DNA of 64,000 nt from Trichaptum fuscoviolaceum (lineage: Eukaryota; Basidiomycota; Agaricomycetes; Hymenochaetales; Trichaptaceae). The DNA lies in NCBI GenBank assembly GCA_910574455.1, contig CAJSYZ010000011.1, positions 310,001-374,000 on the forward strand, in the 5' to 3' direction. The position numbers were made by a program, and so were the translations under genes. Below are positions 35,231 to 46,158 of the stretch, piece after piece. The notes beneath the pieces are model-generated. The model did not search any database. It saw only the letters and a list, made by a program, of their open reading frames with translations, and was not told where the DNA came from. Within the stretch, counting starts at the first letter, position 1. Every line of letters starts with the position of its first letter.

Positions 35231-35355
35231 ACGAGGGCGAGGACGAGGACGAGGGCGAGAACGAGGGCGAGGGCGAGGATTTAGGTGGAGATGGTGATCA
35301 GGAGGAGGACGACGCTTCAAAATGGGATTCGGCTACGGACTGCGTAGACTTCTAA
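31100..35355 (+). pseudogene. coiled-coil accessory gene of the Plavaka element (E2 copy), frameshifted near its 3' end
   Basis: Exon 1 (31100-31577) encodes MSTQRQTRAKNREKHPGAVV and a 100-residue Lys/Glu/Ala coiled coil. Exon 2 starts at 31632. Many short exons follow, each ending near a GT-AG intron. Examples are DITVTKNGKRKSPPDTDSQ at about 33215-33270, ANKAVKIKKSLLTDMDTQAG at about 33379-33440 and GKDWSKKRKPSDIPYRPEAD near 33495-33560. The C-terminal domain contains QAGWTHILLPSLFRAV, WYSMERK, IGKPIGALALAATAV and ALWQPHTDDYVNLLSN. It resembles uncharacterised basidiomycete proteins often found near transposons. A 1-bp deletion at about 35070, relative to E3, diverts the frame to a stop at 35164, before the acidic tail. 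Function unknown. Confidence 0.65.
35185..35285 (+). repeat. GAGGGC/GAGGAC hexamer repeat encoding an acidic tail
   Basis: Alternating GAG-GGC and GAG-GAC units would encode Glu-Gly/Glu-Asp repeats at the end of the accessory protein. The E3 copy (59965-60150) is longer and rearranged. Confidence 0.8.
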
Positions 35356-35689
35356 GGGCAAATTGATCACTGGTGAGCCTCTTCTTTTCGTTTCTGTCCG
35401 TGCGCTCAATATTATATTACCATCGACTCGCAGAGCAGTCTTCAATTCTGCATGTTCTTTGGCGTACCAGTGGAAACGAAGGCACGGCAGGGAAATGTGG
35501 CCTGCCACTGCCCGTCACGGAAGAGGTTCAGGATAATGTCGTGGCGGATCCCATGATAGCGACTGCTATGCTTAGTCTTGCGTAAATGACCGATGTACTT
35601 GAACACTGAGGCACTGATAGCTACATAATGTTGTCTTATATATTTCTGATGCAATGAAATACTTGGATCGTTCTTATGCACTTAGACTC

Positions 35690-35966
35690 TTGAGCACTGC
35701 AATTCGTCTTACAACACTTGTCTACTGCTGTAATTAAAGGATGATACACTGGAGCACTGGGGTGCTGAATGCCTGAAACACTTAGAGCACTGATTCAGCC
35801 ATCTTTCCTTATTTAAGCCAGCCCGCACTTATTTCAGCCAACTTGTCCTGAATAATGGGAGGACATGCATGAATAAGTGAAGCTTGTCTTATTTAAGACT
35901 TCAGTCTCTCAGGACGTTTAAGTAACACTTAAGTCAGTTTCAGCAGAAAGTAGTTTTCCTGATGTA
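35690..35966. repeat. E2 right terminal and subterminal repeats
   Basis: Repeated GAGCACTG, CCTGAAACACTT, CTTATTTAAG and TTAAGTAACACTTAAG words precede the terminus TTTTCCTGATGTA. The block matches the first ~270 bases of E3 almost base for base. Confidence 0.8.
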
Positions 35967-37157
35967 GCTTAGGGCAGGTGCCAATGGACTTAGAAGTTAG
36001 AATCAACAGAGTCCTTCACTGCCAGCTCGCTCACAGGAGTAAATGATTCTCACGGACAGGAACATATGGCAAGGAAGTCCCGTCACGTCCATCTGCACAC
36101 TTGGCTACTACTTGTATTCTATTTAGGTACCATGCATACGTAAACAGTTAACAAACACGTTCCCGTGGGCCTGCCGGCCAAGGTGACCGTGTGATTTGGT
36201 AACAGGCTCCCTGACCATGCATAAACCATATAGAGACCCTTTGAATTCTATATGCCTTGCAACCCGTGCACAACTTGATCGAGTAATAATGGCAACTATG
36301 TATATACCTCCCCTCAACCAAATGTCCTAAATTACTGTTACCCAGATTTGGCAACCAATACCTAGCCACCCTTTTTTGGGTTCGTGGTGTAGTACTAGCC
36401 TGAGTAGTGCGGGCCGTGGTCGGCCGATTTATTAGTTCGCATACGGTCTGAGCTCGGCCCGACTCGGACCCGTACCACTCAGGCTGGGCCAGTGCGGTTA
36501 GCCGGTTACGGAGTTCCCCAAGTTGCACCTCATCGTTTCTACTATGTAGTAGCCCTACATACACAACTTCAAATTCAGCGTTACACAACATTTACGATCC
36601 AAGAAAAACGACGCTTTACAGTAACAGCCTATGGTTGACCTCACGATGTCGACGAGGGGTCGAGTTGGGAAAGCACGTCGATTAGTGATTTTTTCATGCG
36701 CGTTGCACTGGCAGAGATACTGTATGAGTCTTTCAAGTTGCGGCCAAACATTAATTTGTAATTTTTGTATTTGCTATATCTACCGTCTAAGGCCGAGGAC
36801 TCGGAGCGCGCCACAATACTTATCTTGTCCGTCAAATCTACCTTTCCTCACTTTGAGACTTCCTCAAAGTCATGCAACCTTCTCCTCCTTGCTATAATAA
36901 GATAGCTATGATGACGTATTGGATCCAACTAAGAACTTCGAGACATGCTAACTTTTGACTGTCTCAGTGAGTCGCCAGCTCGACACTGGCAGGATCGCTG
37001 GTATCAAATTCAAGTGTGCATCATGATCACCTCCGGCTCTGAAGCGGATCATCGTACTATTTCCAATAAGCAGCAACTTTCGGAGTATACTATGTAGTAT
37101 ATCGCTGACTACATAAAGTCATAGAGACCTCTTTTTTCTCTCTCGACTCAAAGATTC
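35967..37157. other. intergenic, host side of E2
   Basis: No gene was accepted. Word motifs are visible (AGCCTGAG near 36397, CTCAGGCT near 36479). Open frames on the minus strand between 36148 and 36591 have no family resemblance and run through low-complexity words. Confidence 0.45.
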
Positions 37158-38181
37158 ATGGGAGACGCGATTCAAACCGGCACCGTCTACGTACGCGATG
37201 CAGTACCCGACGACTTCGACCCAATTACACGCCTCTTGACCCGAGCTTTCTTGCACGATCCACTCATCCACTGGTTTGGATCCTTCAGTGCACCCATACC
37301 GATGCCGGACATTCAGGAAATATGGGGAGAACGTAGCACGAAGCTACCGAAAGACATCGAGTTGATTTATCACGTCCGCTATGCCTTCCTCGTCTCCGTT
37401 TATCTGGATCATGGTCATATCATTGTCTGTGTCCGCAGAGAGACAGACAACTCTGAGAAAATCTTGTCCATTGCAGCATGGCTACCTCACAGGAATAGAT
37501 GTGATGGTACATCCGCTGTCCGCAAGTCCAAGCTTTTTTTGAAGGTGATTTTTGGTACATGGAGACGACCTGGGGGCTGGGGTTTGAGCGGTCTAAAGGT
37601 ACATAAGATATTGGTCCTTGTATTTTGCGTCGCTCATCTGGTTTTTCTGCAGAGAATATTCTTTCAGGCTCTACCGGCTATGGACGAGCTCTTCTTAGAC
37701 GCTTCCAAAATTACGGGCTTGCTTCCAGAGGAAATATGGACTCTTTCAAATGTTGCGACAGACCCAAATGAATCAGGGAAAGGTGAGCGCTCAGGCAGAC
37801 TACGTACGGTTTCATGCGGCAAGGCTGACCTCACTGTAATATGCGTGTGCTCCCTTCAGGCTACTGCAAGATGGTATTGGAATATGGCTTCAAGCGAGTA
37901 GTTGGAAATAGGCCCGTTTACCTACATGTGACCACGGCTAATGCGAAAGACATGTACAACAAAATGGGATTTGAGGTAACGTCTCAGCTACCACTATTGA
38001 ATTTTCATCCGGCCCTGCCCTAATCCCGACCCTGTTTTTTCTTTAGGTCACTGGGTCCTTGACACTAGGTGCGGGTGAAGTGACGGAGCTTGGGCTAACG
38101 CCAGTCAACAAAAATATAGAGCACTTGGTTGGTGTCCGTCTCTGGGCAATGGTCAGATTACCGACGCCAGTGCTTAGCTGA
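37158..38181 (+). CDS. GNAT-family N-acetyltransferase
   Basis: Exons 37158-37598, 37653-37782, 37860-37975 and 38047-38181 join in phase (273 aa). The fold is recognisable from VYVRDAVPDDFDPITRLLTR at the start. The central TLSNVATDPNESGKGYCKMV has the beta-4 strand and the acetyl-CoA loop, with the usual Q/R-x-x-G-x-G/A reduced to ESGKGYC. VYLHVTTANAKDMYNKMGFE is the C-terminal Y-x-x-x-GF hallmark. Similar fungal GNATs act on small molecules or proteins; the substrate cannot be read from the sequence. It lies 1.2 kb beyond E2. Confidence 0.8.
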
Positions 38182-38595
38182 TTAAAAAGTCTGCATTATT
38201 GATTTCTGACATGTGGTTCATGTCAGAACATGACATCCGGTTTGAAATATGAAATAAAATGTTTCTGGCCGGAGGTACGAAATTCACAAGACAGCTGTAC
38301 ATGATCACCGTAGGGAGCTAATGGGTATCTTTTCTTGGGAAAATGCATCTGGGCTCGGTTCTCAATACTCATATGCATAATGTGTCAAGTCAGACACTTG
38401 CATTGTTATACCCCTTCCACAAACGTTGTCGTTCAAAGCCTCGATAAGCTCTTCTACCGAGGGATACTCAGAGACAGGCCCTTTCTGATATCTTTCCAAG
38501 TCCTTCAAGCAAGTCCGTCATCATCTTCTAGATGTGTGACGAAACTTGTCTATTTCCTTTGGGCGCATAGACAAACGCGCACGCACACGAAAGAA

Positions 38596-39627
38596 TCCCT
38601 GGCCAGGGCATTTATTCATCAACTATATCAATATACATTTCAAAAGCAATACTCAGATATCCGTTCTCCAAGATTAGAGGTCTCCGGCGTCGATCTAGTC
38701 TACGGTGAGCTCATTGAACGTATCTTCGGATAATTCACGCGTACCTTCAAATGGAGAACAACTTCGTAGATCCCTTGTACGTGTGTTTGAACGCACTGAA
38801 CTCCCAGAACAAGGTCACGTCACTGCCGTCCAGCCTGACACCAACCTCGCCGCTCAACAGTCCAGCATAGCCGAGCTTCAGCGAGACACCTTGATGGAGG
38901 CTCCCAGAGACGCTGCCGATCGTCACAGTACCGAGGATCGGGATGTTCAGGACGACGGTAACACCGACTCCCAAGTTCACGGTATCGTAGGAGATGACGA
39001 TCTAGTGAAGTTGGAGGTAAGTCTCGGAAGGAGAGATGTGAGCGTAAGGCGTACATCGAGAGGGCCAATGCTGATCTTGTAGATCTGACCGCCGCCGAGA
39101 CCTAGGGCGGACAGTTGCGCATTGAGGTCCTTCGGATCGGAGGACGGTGGAGGGGGACGCTGGATATAGGCGACATTGCCGTCCTCGGTCGTGACCTCTT
39201 CAACAGTCGTTTCGAAGAGCTTCGCGATAACTGCGAGTAATGTGAGATACTATGCGCTTTAACGATGTGGAATCACTTACGCTCGATGTCTATAGAACGT
39301 TGTCATCGTCTTCAGAATTGTGGAGTAAGTTCTTCAGTGAGACAGAAAAGCTCACCAGAAGGCTTCTTGACGGGGGGGACGTTGGAAAAATTTTGGATGG
39401 CCATATCTATGTCTGTGTGTGCTGAGGAGCTGAATTGTGCTGATTCTGATTTCTCCAGACTTCAGTTAGATCAGCTTTTTATACATATAATTCGAACAAC
39501 TAAAACCCCAGAATTTGCGCTCGATAAGTCAGACCTAGGGGAGAGCGGATGCGTAGATGATATCTGATGTTTTCAAAGGGCAATTGTGCACATTGATTTT
39601 GTGTGTTTCCGACGGCCACGCAAGCCG
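38596..39627 (+). repeat. left arm of a perfect 1,032-bp inverted repeat
   Basis: Position x pairs with 80699-x across the whole arm. All six-frame translations of the two arms are identical. The outer boundary falls in a CCCTGGCCAGGGA palindrome. Beyond the inner boundary (39628) homology continues for about 40 bp but with many mismatches. Confidence 0.9.
38747..39404 (-). CDS. small conserved protein, paralogue 1 (162 aa), unknown function
   Basis: Exons 39404-39356, 39289-39281, 39230-39055 and 39001-38747. The protein begins MAIQNFSNVPPVKKPS and continues DIELIAKLFETTVEEVTTED. The C-terminal half is rich in beta-prone Val/Gly/Ile: GPLDIVISYDTVNLGVGVTV, then SLKLGYAGLLSGEVGVRLDG and FWEFSAFKHTYKGSTKLFSI. 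There is no signal peptide or membrane helix. Exon 2 is a 9-nt microexon. It is identical to paralogue 2 at 41295-41952. I do not recognise the family. Confidence 0.8.
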
Positions 39628-39666
39628 TTGTGCGCAAAGTGGAACCCCGTTGCTTTACGATTGACG

Positions 39667-41032
39667 TTTTAATTCGCCTGAAGATCGAACATCAGTATCG
39701 GCCATAATGGACTGGACTGGACAAGATGTTATAACCTGACTATTCTGATAACTTACATGTGTATTACCCTTACCAAGGGCGCCTGCGACAACGTGAAGAG
39801 TTTGGTCAACTTCTGTAGATATTTCGCACCATGGGGCTGAAGCCTCAGAAGTTGATAAGAAATTCGCCACTGTCCAAACACCACGAATGTGCCAACTGCC
39901 AGTGGTAGTGTCGGCCTGAGGAGTGACTTTCCACATTCTTTCCCGACATTGACACTTCATGGGTGGTGAACGCGCCTCAGGCTGGTGCGCTGGAGATAGT
40001 AAAGCACAACTTGAAGCGGTGTGCTGGTCATCGTTTTCTATTTTGACGCGTTGTGCTGGCTTGTTGTGACGGACACGCGTTTTCGGTAGGCCGGAGCTCT
40101 CGGGCGGCGGATCACCGTTTGGGGGTTCTCTCCGCAAAAGGCAAGCATCGGCTTCGCGAAGCCAAGCCTCGTTCCGGCCGGCGCATGCTTAGCAAATTTT
40201 CCCAGCTTCTTTGTTTTAACCGATTTTGTAGAATTACCTACAAATTCTTATTTTCAGAGATCCAAGCTTGCGTCTGCGCAAACTTGGATTCCTATCCAGC
40301 ATGAGTGTCCAATACAAAGTTCGGTTCGGAAACTCTTTTGTTGCACCGGCTCGGGCTTGGGCTCAGAGATACCCGGAAACAGGGTTAGTTTTGGACATCA
40401 AAGTTCGGGGCCGGCCTACATAGTAGCTCTCCCGGGCCGACTCGGGGTCAGAACTTATTTCCCGAAATGGAGTATGAGAACAAACTTCGCGTGGCCCATC
40501 AGCCCCATCTCAAGTGGTGAGTCACTTCCCTTTCATTCTTACCAATATCCTACTCTTGACCCGAAACCGAATCTTCAGTACACAACCAATGCCTACCAAA
40601 GCTTCATCAACCGCTGCGTTAGACGGCGAATATCAGTCAGTAAATAAGGCAATGCTTCCATCAATTTTAGTGTATGTAAAATCTTCAATGCAGCAAGCAA
40701 ACTTGGATCCACCATAGTGACCATACTGATAGCCACATCAAGACGGCAATCCTCATGTCTTAGCATCCTTCTTCCATGACATAAAGTCCATTAACAGATC
40801 GTCATTGTCTCTCCACCGCGAAAACACAATCGAGGTTCTCCTCTCCCCACGTTTTGTTCATCGTGCGCTACATTAACTAATCCGTCAGATGCAAACTGTC
40901 CATTAGAGTTGCTTCGTGGACATCTCAGGCTATCTCATTGGATACTATCCAAACTCAAATTATTCCTGCAATTCCGAACACAGCTGGGACATTGTCGTTG
41001 CCATGAATGCTCAACTTACAAGCGAATTGGCG
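39667..41032. other. spacer of the inverted repeat, no gene accepted
   Basis: It separates two identical genes transcribed away from each other, so it contains both upstream regions. It carries a TGCCAGTG word near 39897. The minus-strand frame at 39655-40137 is not supported by any family resemblance. Confidence 0.5.
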
Positions 41033-41071
41033 CGTCAATCGTGATGCAACGGGGTTCCATTGAGCACACAG

Positions 41072-42103
41072 CGGCTTGCGTGGCCGTCGGAAACACACAA
41101 AATCAATGTGCACAATTGCCCTTTGAAAACATCAGATATCATCTACGCATCCGCTCTCCCCTAGGTCTGACTTATCGAGCGCAAATTCTGGGGTTTTAGT
41201 TGTTCGAATTATATGTATAAAAAGCTGATCTAACTGAAGTCTGGAGAAATCAGAATCAGCACAATTCAGCTCCTCAGCACACACAGACATAGATATGGCC
41301 ATCCAAAATTTTTCCAACGTCCCCCCCGTCAAGAAGCCTTCTGGTGAGCTTTTCTGTCTCACTGAAGAACTTACTCCACAATTCTGAAGACGATGACAAC
41401 GTTCTATAGACATCGAGCGTAAGTGATTCCACATCGTTAAAGCGCATAGTATCTCACATTACTCGCAGTTATCGCGAAGCTCTTCGAAACGACTGTTGAA
41501 GAGGTCACGACCGAGGACGGCAATGTCGCCTATATCCAGCGTCCCCCTCCACCGTCCTCCGATCCGAAGGACCTCAATGCGCAACTGTCCGCCCTAGGTC
41601 TCGGCGGCGGTCAGATCTACAAGATCAGCATTGGCCCTCTCGATGTACGCCTTACGCTCACATCTCTCCTTCCGAGACTTACCTCCAACTTCACTAGATC
41701 GTCATCTCCTACGATACCGTGAACTTGGGAGTCGGTGTTACCGTCGTCCTGAACATCCCGATCCTCGGTACTGTGACGATCGGCAGCGTCTCTGGGAGCC
41801 TCCATCAAGGTGTCTCGCTGAAGCTCGGCTATGCTGGACTGTTGAGCGGCGAGGTTGGTGTCAGGCTGGACGGCAGTGACGTGACCTTGTTCTGGGAGTT
41901 CAGTGCGTTCAAACACACGTACAAGGGATCTACGAAGTTGTTCTCCATTTGAAGGTACGCGTGAATTATCCGAAGATACGTTCAATGAGCTCACCGTAGA
42001 CTAGATCGACGCCGGAGACCTCTAATCTTGGAGAACGGATATCTGAGTATTGCTTTTGAAATGTATATTGATATAGTTGATGAATAAATGCCCTGGCCAG
42101 GGA
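41072..42103 (-). repeat. right arm of the perfect 1,032-bp inverted repeat
   Basis: Reverse complement of 38596-39627, identical at every base I compared. The first mismatch is at 41071 against 39628. Outside the arms the flanks are unrelated on the outer side and diverged on the inner side. Confidence 0.9.
41295..41952 (+). CDS. small conserved protein, paralogue 2 (162 aa), unknown function
   Basis: Exons 41295-41343, 41410-41418 (9 nt), 41469-41644 and 41698-41952. The protein is identical to paralogue 1 and is encoded in the opposite arm of the inverted repeat. A TATA-like TATAAAAAG lies about 80 bp upstream (near 41215). The CDS ends with KLFSI and TGA at 41950-41952. Confidence 0.82.
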
Positions 42104-42633
42104 ATGCTACGTGTTATCAGCCCGCAAACTGAATGTGAGGCTTAGCAGCAACATAATCACCTAAAACTCCAAAGTAGTCCATGATTTTTTGAAGTCAGCT
42201 AAGTTCCGAACGGTGAGGTATCCTATTCATATTCAATGACTGGATATTTACGTTTGGCGCCGGATACATCGAGCTTCATCACCAAGTCGAATTCAAGCTT
42301 GATTCTAAAGCGTCTTGTGCGAAGGTCTTTCAAATTCGGCCCTCCGGGCTCCATCGATAGCAACAATATACATACATCATCACTGTACTTCAAGATTATA
42401 AATTTTCCGATTAGTTTTGCAGCTTTAAAAACATGTCTATGTCAAAACTCATACTAATCACACACAGAGCACTTCCCGGCCAGGATGTTTATTTATCACT
42501 TTTAACAACATACAGATTCTAAAGCCTATCACCTCGTACTCAAGATTTCGGATACGTCCTTCATTGTGATCCGTCTAAATCAAACACTTATGAGCCATTA
42601 CTCAATATTGAACAAGCAAAAGTGCACATACAT

Positions 42634-43297
42634 TCAGACCGAGAACAACTTGGTCGATCCCTTGTAAGAGTGGCCGAACGCCGTGAACTCCCAAAATAGG
42701 ATCACATCGCTTCCGTCTAGCCTGACGCCGACCTCTCCACTCAAGAGGCCAGAGTAGCCGATCTTGAGCGAGATACCTTGAGCGAGGCTGCCAGAGATAC
42801 TGCCGATCGTCACCGCGCCGAATATCGGGATGTTCAAGACAACAGTCAGGCCGACCCCTAGATTCACCGGGTCATAAGAGACGACGATCTATTTAGAGAA
42901 GTCGGAGGTAAGCGTAAGGATGAGGGAAATGATGGAATGCGCACATCGAGAGGACCGATGCTGATCTTGTAGATTTGGTTGCCGCCCAGACCCAAGGCTG
43001 CCAACTGAGCATTGAGGTCGTTGGGGTCCGAGGACAGCGCAGGTGGTCGCTGGACATATGCGACATTGCCATCCTCTGTCTTAACCTGCTCAACAGTTGA
43101 CTCGAAGAACTTCGAGACGACTACCATTGAGGTAAGAAAATGAGTGAGATAGGCAAACAGTAGCTCTACGTACGCTCGACGTCTGTGGTATGTGAAAGAG
43201 TTGTTAGCGTGGTAATGGGGGTAGTTCAACAACCGAAAGACTGCTCACCAGAAGCCTTCTTGACAGCGGGGATGGTAGAGAGATTTTGGATGGCCAT
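42634..43297 (-). CDS. small conserved protein, paralogue 3 (162 aa), unknown function
   Basis: Exons 43297-43249, 43182-43174 (9 nt), 43120-42945 and 42888-42634, the same sizes (49/9/176/255) as the other copies. The sequence differs moderately from 1 and 2: KFFESTVEQVKTEDGNVAYV and GLTVVLNIPIFGAVTIGSIS. It is closer to paralogue 4. All key Gly and Trp positions are conserved, so it is probably functional. Confidence 0.82.
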
Positions 43298-45146
43298 TGA
43301 AGAGTTGGATTATGTGCTATGTGTTAGACCTCAAGATATTGTTCTGGGGATCAATTGTGAGCGATATGTGACCTTTTATACCAGGAGAGCAGCCAATTCC
43401 TAGTATCGAAGTTTAGCATTCGCTACTATACCGGTCAGGACGGAGAATTGCTCTTCGAGAGCCTCGTGGTATGCTACTCGGCTCAAGATACAGGTGTCGG
43501 AGAACTGTACAAGATGCTGTAATGATGGGTGAGCGAGCAGTACGAAAGTAATTAGGAACGAGTTGATATTATTTGATTGAAGGAATTCTTCATGAACATA
43601 ATTTAAATCCTCTTCTATTGGTACACCATATAAACTGATGTAGTTTCACGAGGAGATCTAGGATATATTTATCATGCCGACGAAAGATTTTCTTTTTATG
43701 AATTCTTTATGGCAGGAAGTCATAGCCTACAGTATGACTAGAAAACGGGCCGAGCTTCGCCGGCAAGTCCCTTACTCCCCATTTGCTGAAACGTTCGCAC
43801 GGGTGGCAGATTTCCCTGAGCGTTCTCACGCAATTCCGGACTGCAGTGCCCTTCCTCCCAGAGGGAGTAAGGGAATGAGAGTAGGAGGTTAGGAACAAAT
43901 TGGGGTTGAAGTTCAGCCACCGCCAATTTAATTCTCGTGAGAAATTACATAAACTCGAGCGTGGAACAACAACACGAACTTGAAGTTCTTCCTTCCCTTG
44001 TGGCGGTCTCAAGACCTGGCAGCTCTCCTCGAAGTTCTGTCGACGAAAGAGAAGCCTTATAATACACCCGAGGTTGTCGTATACTCACATGAGTGGCGTA
44101 CTCGAGACTTCCAGCTACTAGAAGTTGAAACTCGACGACAGGACATCCGGGTCAAGAATCAACATCATCATTGGTTGACTCGAATTTTGTGAGTATTCTT
44201 ACCCTAGTTTTTGAGAGTAGATGATAATATGACCACTCACTCTCATGCCGAGAACCCGTAGTCCTCTTCACGCATCAGTCACTCACGTAGTCAGCCGACT
44301 TTCATGACTGGTGTCGCTATAATAACTGGTGAACCCCGGTCAAAACGCATCTGAACATCGGGCCCAGACTACTCAGGTCGACGTGGAACAACCCAAAACA
44401 GCTTCAAATCTGGCTCTCGTCTGTACATGTAAAACTCTACGACTACTCCGCTGCTGCTGTGTCTATTGTGCGTTATGAACCAACCCCATCTATAATTGAC
44501 AACCCACGCCTTCCTCGGCGCTAGAATGGCAATATTTAGCAGAAAAACACCGAGTCAACTAGGATTCTCAGATCACGCCATCATCTGTGCCTACAATATG
44601 TTCCTTCTTGCATTCAATACGTCGGGTTCCTTCAAACCACGTTCCTTGTTTAACACAATCGGCTCAATGCAACCTATAATGAAAGTCCGGCACTCCACCT
44701 AATCCACGTGTATATCTGTCTATTCATGCTGCTGCGCGGGCACTTCGCTTCATGCGACTGGATATCTGAGCTCGAGCTATTCTTGGTATTCCGACTATAG
44801 CTAGGGCTTTGCCGCCACCACCTGATGTCGATCTAAAGGCAACGTAGCACGTCAAACATAACACAACCAGATTATATGGACACCTCTACATTGCACACAG
44901 CGATTTGCGTGGCCGTCGGGCATTTTACAGCAGCAATGTGCACAACTGCCCTCTGTTAGGCTGGAAAAACATCACGAATTATCCGCTGCACTTCCGCTCT
45001 GCGCTGAATCTGACTTATCGAGTGCATTTCTGGGTTCTGTTATTGTTGAAATAAGATATCCTACTTGTATAAAAGCTGGGCTATCTGTAATCCGGAGAGT
45101 CCACAATCAATACTTTCTACCTCTTCAACGTACATCTCACATCGAA
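43298..45146. other. intergenic region between paralogues 3 and 4
   Basis: No supported gene. A short stretch near 44890-45070 resembles the upstream region of paralogue 2 (GCGTGGCCGTCGG, TGCACAAcTGCCCT, TATAAAAGCTG), so the duplications included promoter sequence. Confidence 0.5.
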
Positions 45147-45803
45147 ATGGCCATCCAGAATCTCTCCAGTCTCCCTGCTGTCAAGAAGCCATCTGGTGAG
45201 TCGACCTGCTTCTGTCGAGGATAAATCTCTCAATGCTAACGAGGGCTTACAGACGTCGAGCGTAAGTACGCCTGAGATGTCCTACTACACTCTATCTTAC
45301 CCAATGACAGTCGTCGCCAAGCTCTTTGAATCGACTGTCGAACAGGTCAAGACCGAGGACGGCAACGTCGCCTATGTGCAGCGACCGCCTGCGCTGTCCT
45401 CGGACCCCAACGACCTCAATGCTCAGTTGGCGGCCTTGGGTCTGGGTGGCAACCAGATCTACAAGATCAGCATCGGTCCTCTCGATGTACGCTTTCCCCT
45501 CAAGTACCTATGCTCTTACCATCCGTCGCTGATACCCGACTTCCCTAGATCATCGTCTCGTACGACCCGGTGAACTTGGGCGTCGGCCTGACCGTCGTCC
45601 TGAACATTCCGATCCTCGGCGCTGTGACGATTGGCAGTATCTCTGGCAGCCTCGCTCAAGGTATCTCGCTCAAGATTGGTTACGCTGGTATCCTGAGCGG
45701 CGAGGTTGGCGTCAGGCTCGATGGAAGCGATGTGATCCTGTTCTGGGAGTTTACGGCATTCGGACACTCGTACAAGGGCTCTGTCAAGCTATTCTCCGTC
45801 TAG
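45147..45803 (+). CDS. small conserved protein, paralogue 4 (162 aa), unknown function
   Basis: Exons 45147-45195, 45253-45261 (9 nt), 45311-45486 and 45549-45803. The start is MAIQNLSSLPAVKKPS; the C-terminus is FWEFTAFGHSYKGSVKLFSV. A TATA-like TATAAAAG lies about 75 bp upstream (45069). The conserved microexon and identical exon lengths show that the four genes arose by segmental duplication. The pattern along the chromosome is -, +, -, +. Confidence 0.85.
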
Positions 45804-46158
45804 AGGAACGTTTAGGCTATATTAGTTTTAGGTCAACGAGCTCAATCCATGATAGATCAGCGCCGAAGCGTCTGGTTATTGGAGTACGGTTTTTTAAGAT
45901 TTGCTTTGAGATGTATATCGAGATAATAAATGAATAAACACCCTGGCCAGGGACTATTATGTGTGACCAGTTTGCATAATAAGTGAAATCATTAGCTCTT
46001 CGTGTATGTTCATTATCCGTGACGGAGACTACTATGTAGTAGGAGGTGTCTGGAACAAACCCTAAGTTAAGGTTGACTTGAAGTCTAATTCAGACGCGTC
46101 GCGTGCAGCCTACTAACTTGAACTTTGCTGAACGTTGAGCAGTGCTGAGTGCACATTC

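Larger units (their letters stand above)
19026..35966 (-). mobile_element. complete Plavaka DNA transposon copy E2, about 16.9 kb
   Basis: The left end TACATCAGGGAAACT (19026) and right end TTTTCCTGATGTA (to 35966) are inverted. The right end matches the E3 terminus at 59281, and the left end matches the E1 terminus at 17015. If the element proper is C...G, it is flanked by TA on both sides. Inside are a small gene (+), accessory gene A (-), a word island with a nested inverted-repeat element, accessory gene B (+), transposase (-) and the coiled-coil gene (+). Strand is given by the transposase. The unusual length for a cut-and-paste element is due to three or four accessory genes. Confidence 0.8.

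Noticed and set aside
36148..36897. Short proteins in the E2-GNAT interval
   Set aside because: Frames cross low-complexity words, lack splice-consistent extension and resemble no family I know.
38596..42103. The perfect inverted repeat as terminal repeats of a transposon
   Set aside because: Each arm contains a complete intron-bearing gene, the 1.4-kb spacer has no transposase, and no target duplication is visible at the outer edges.
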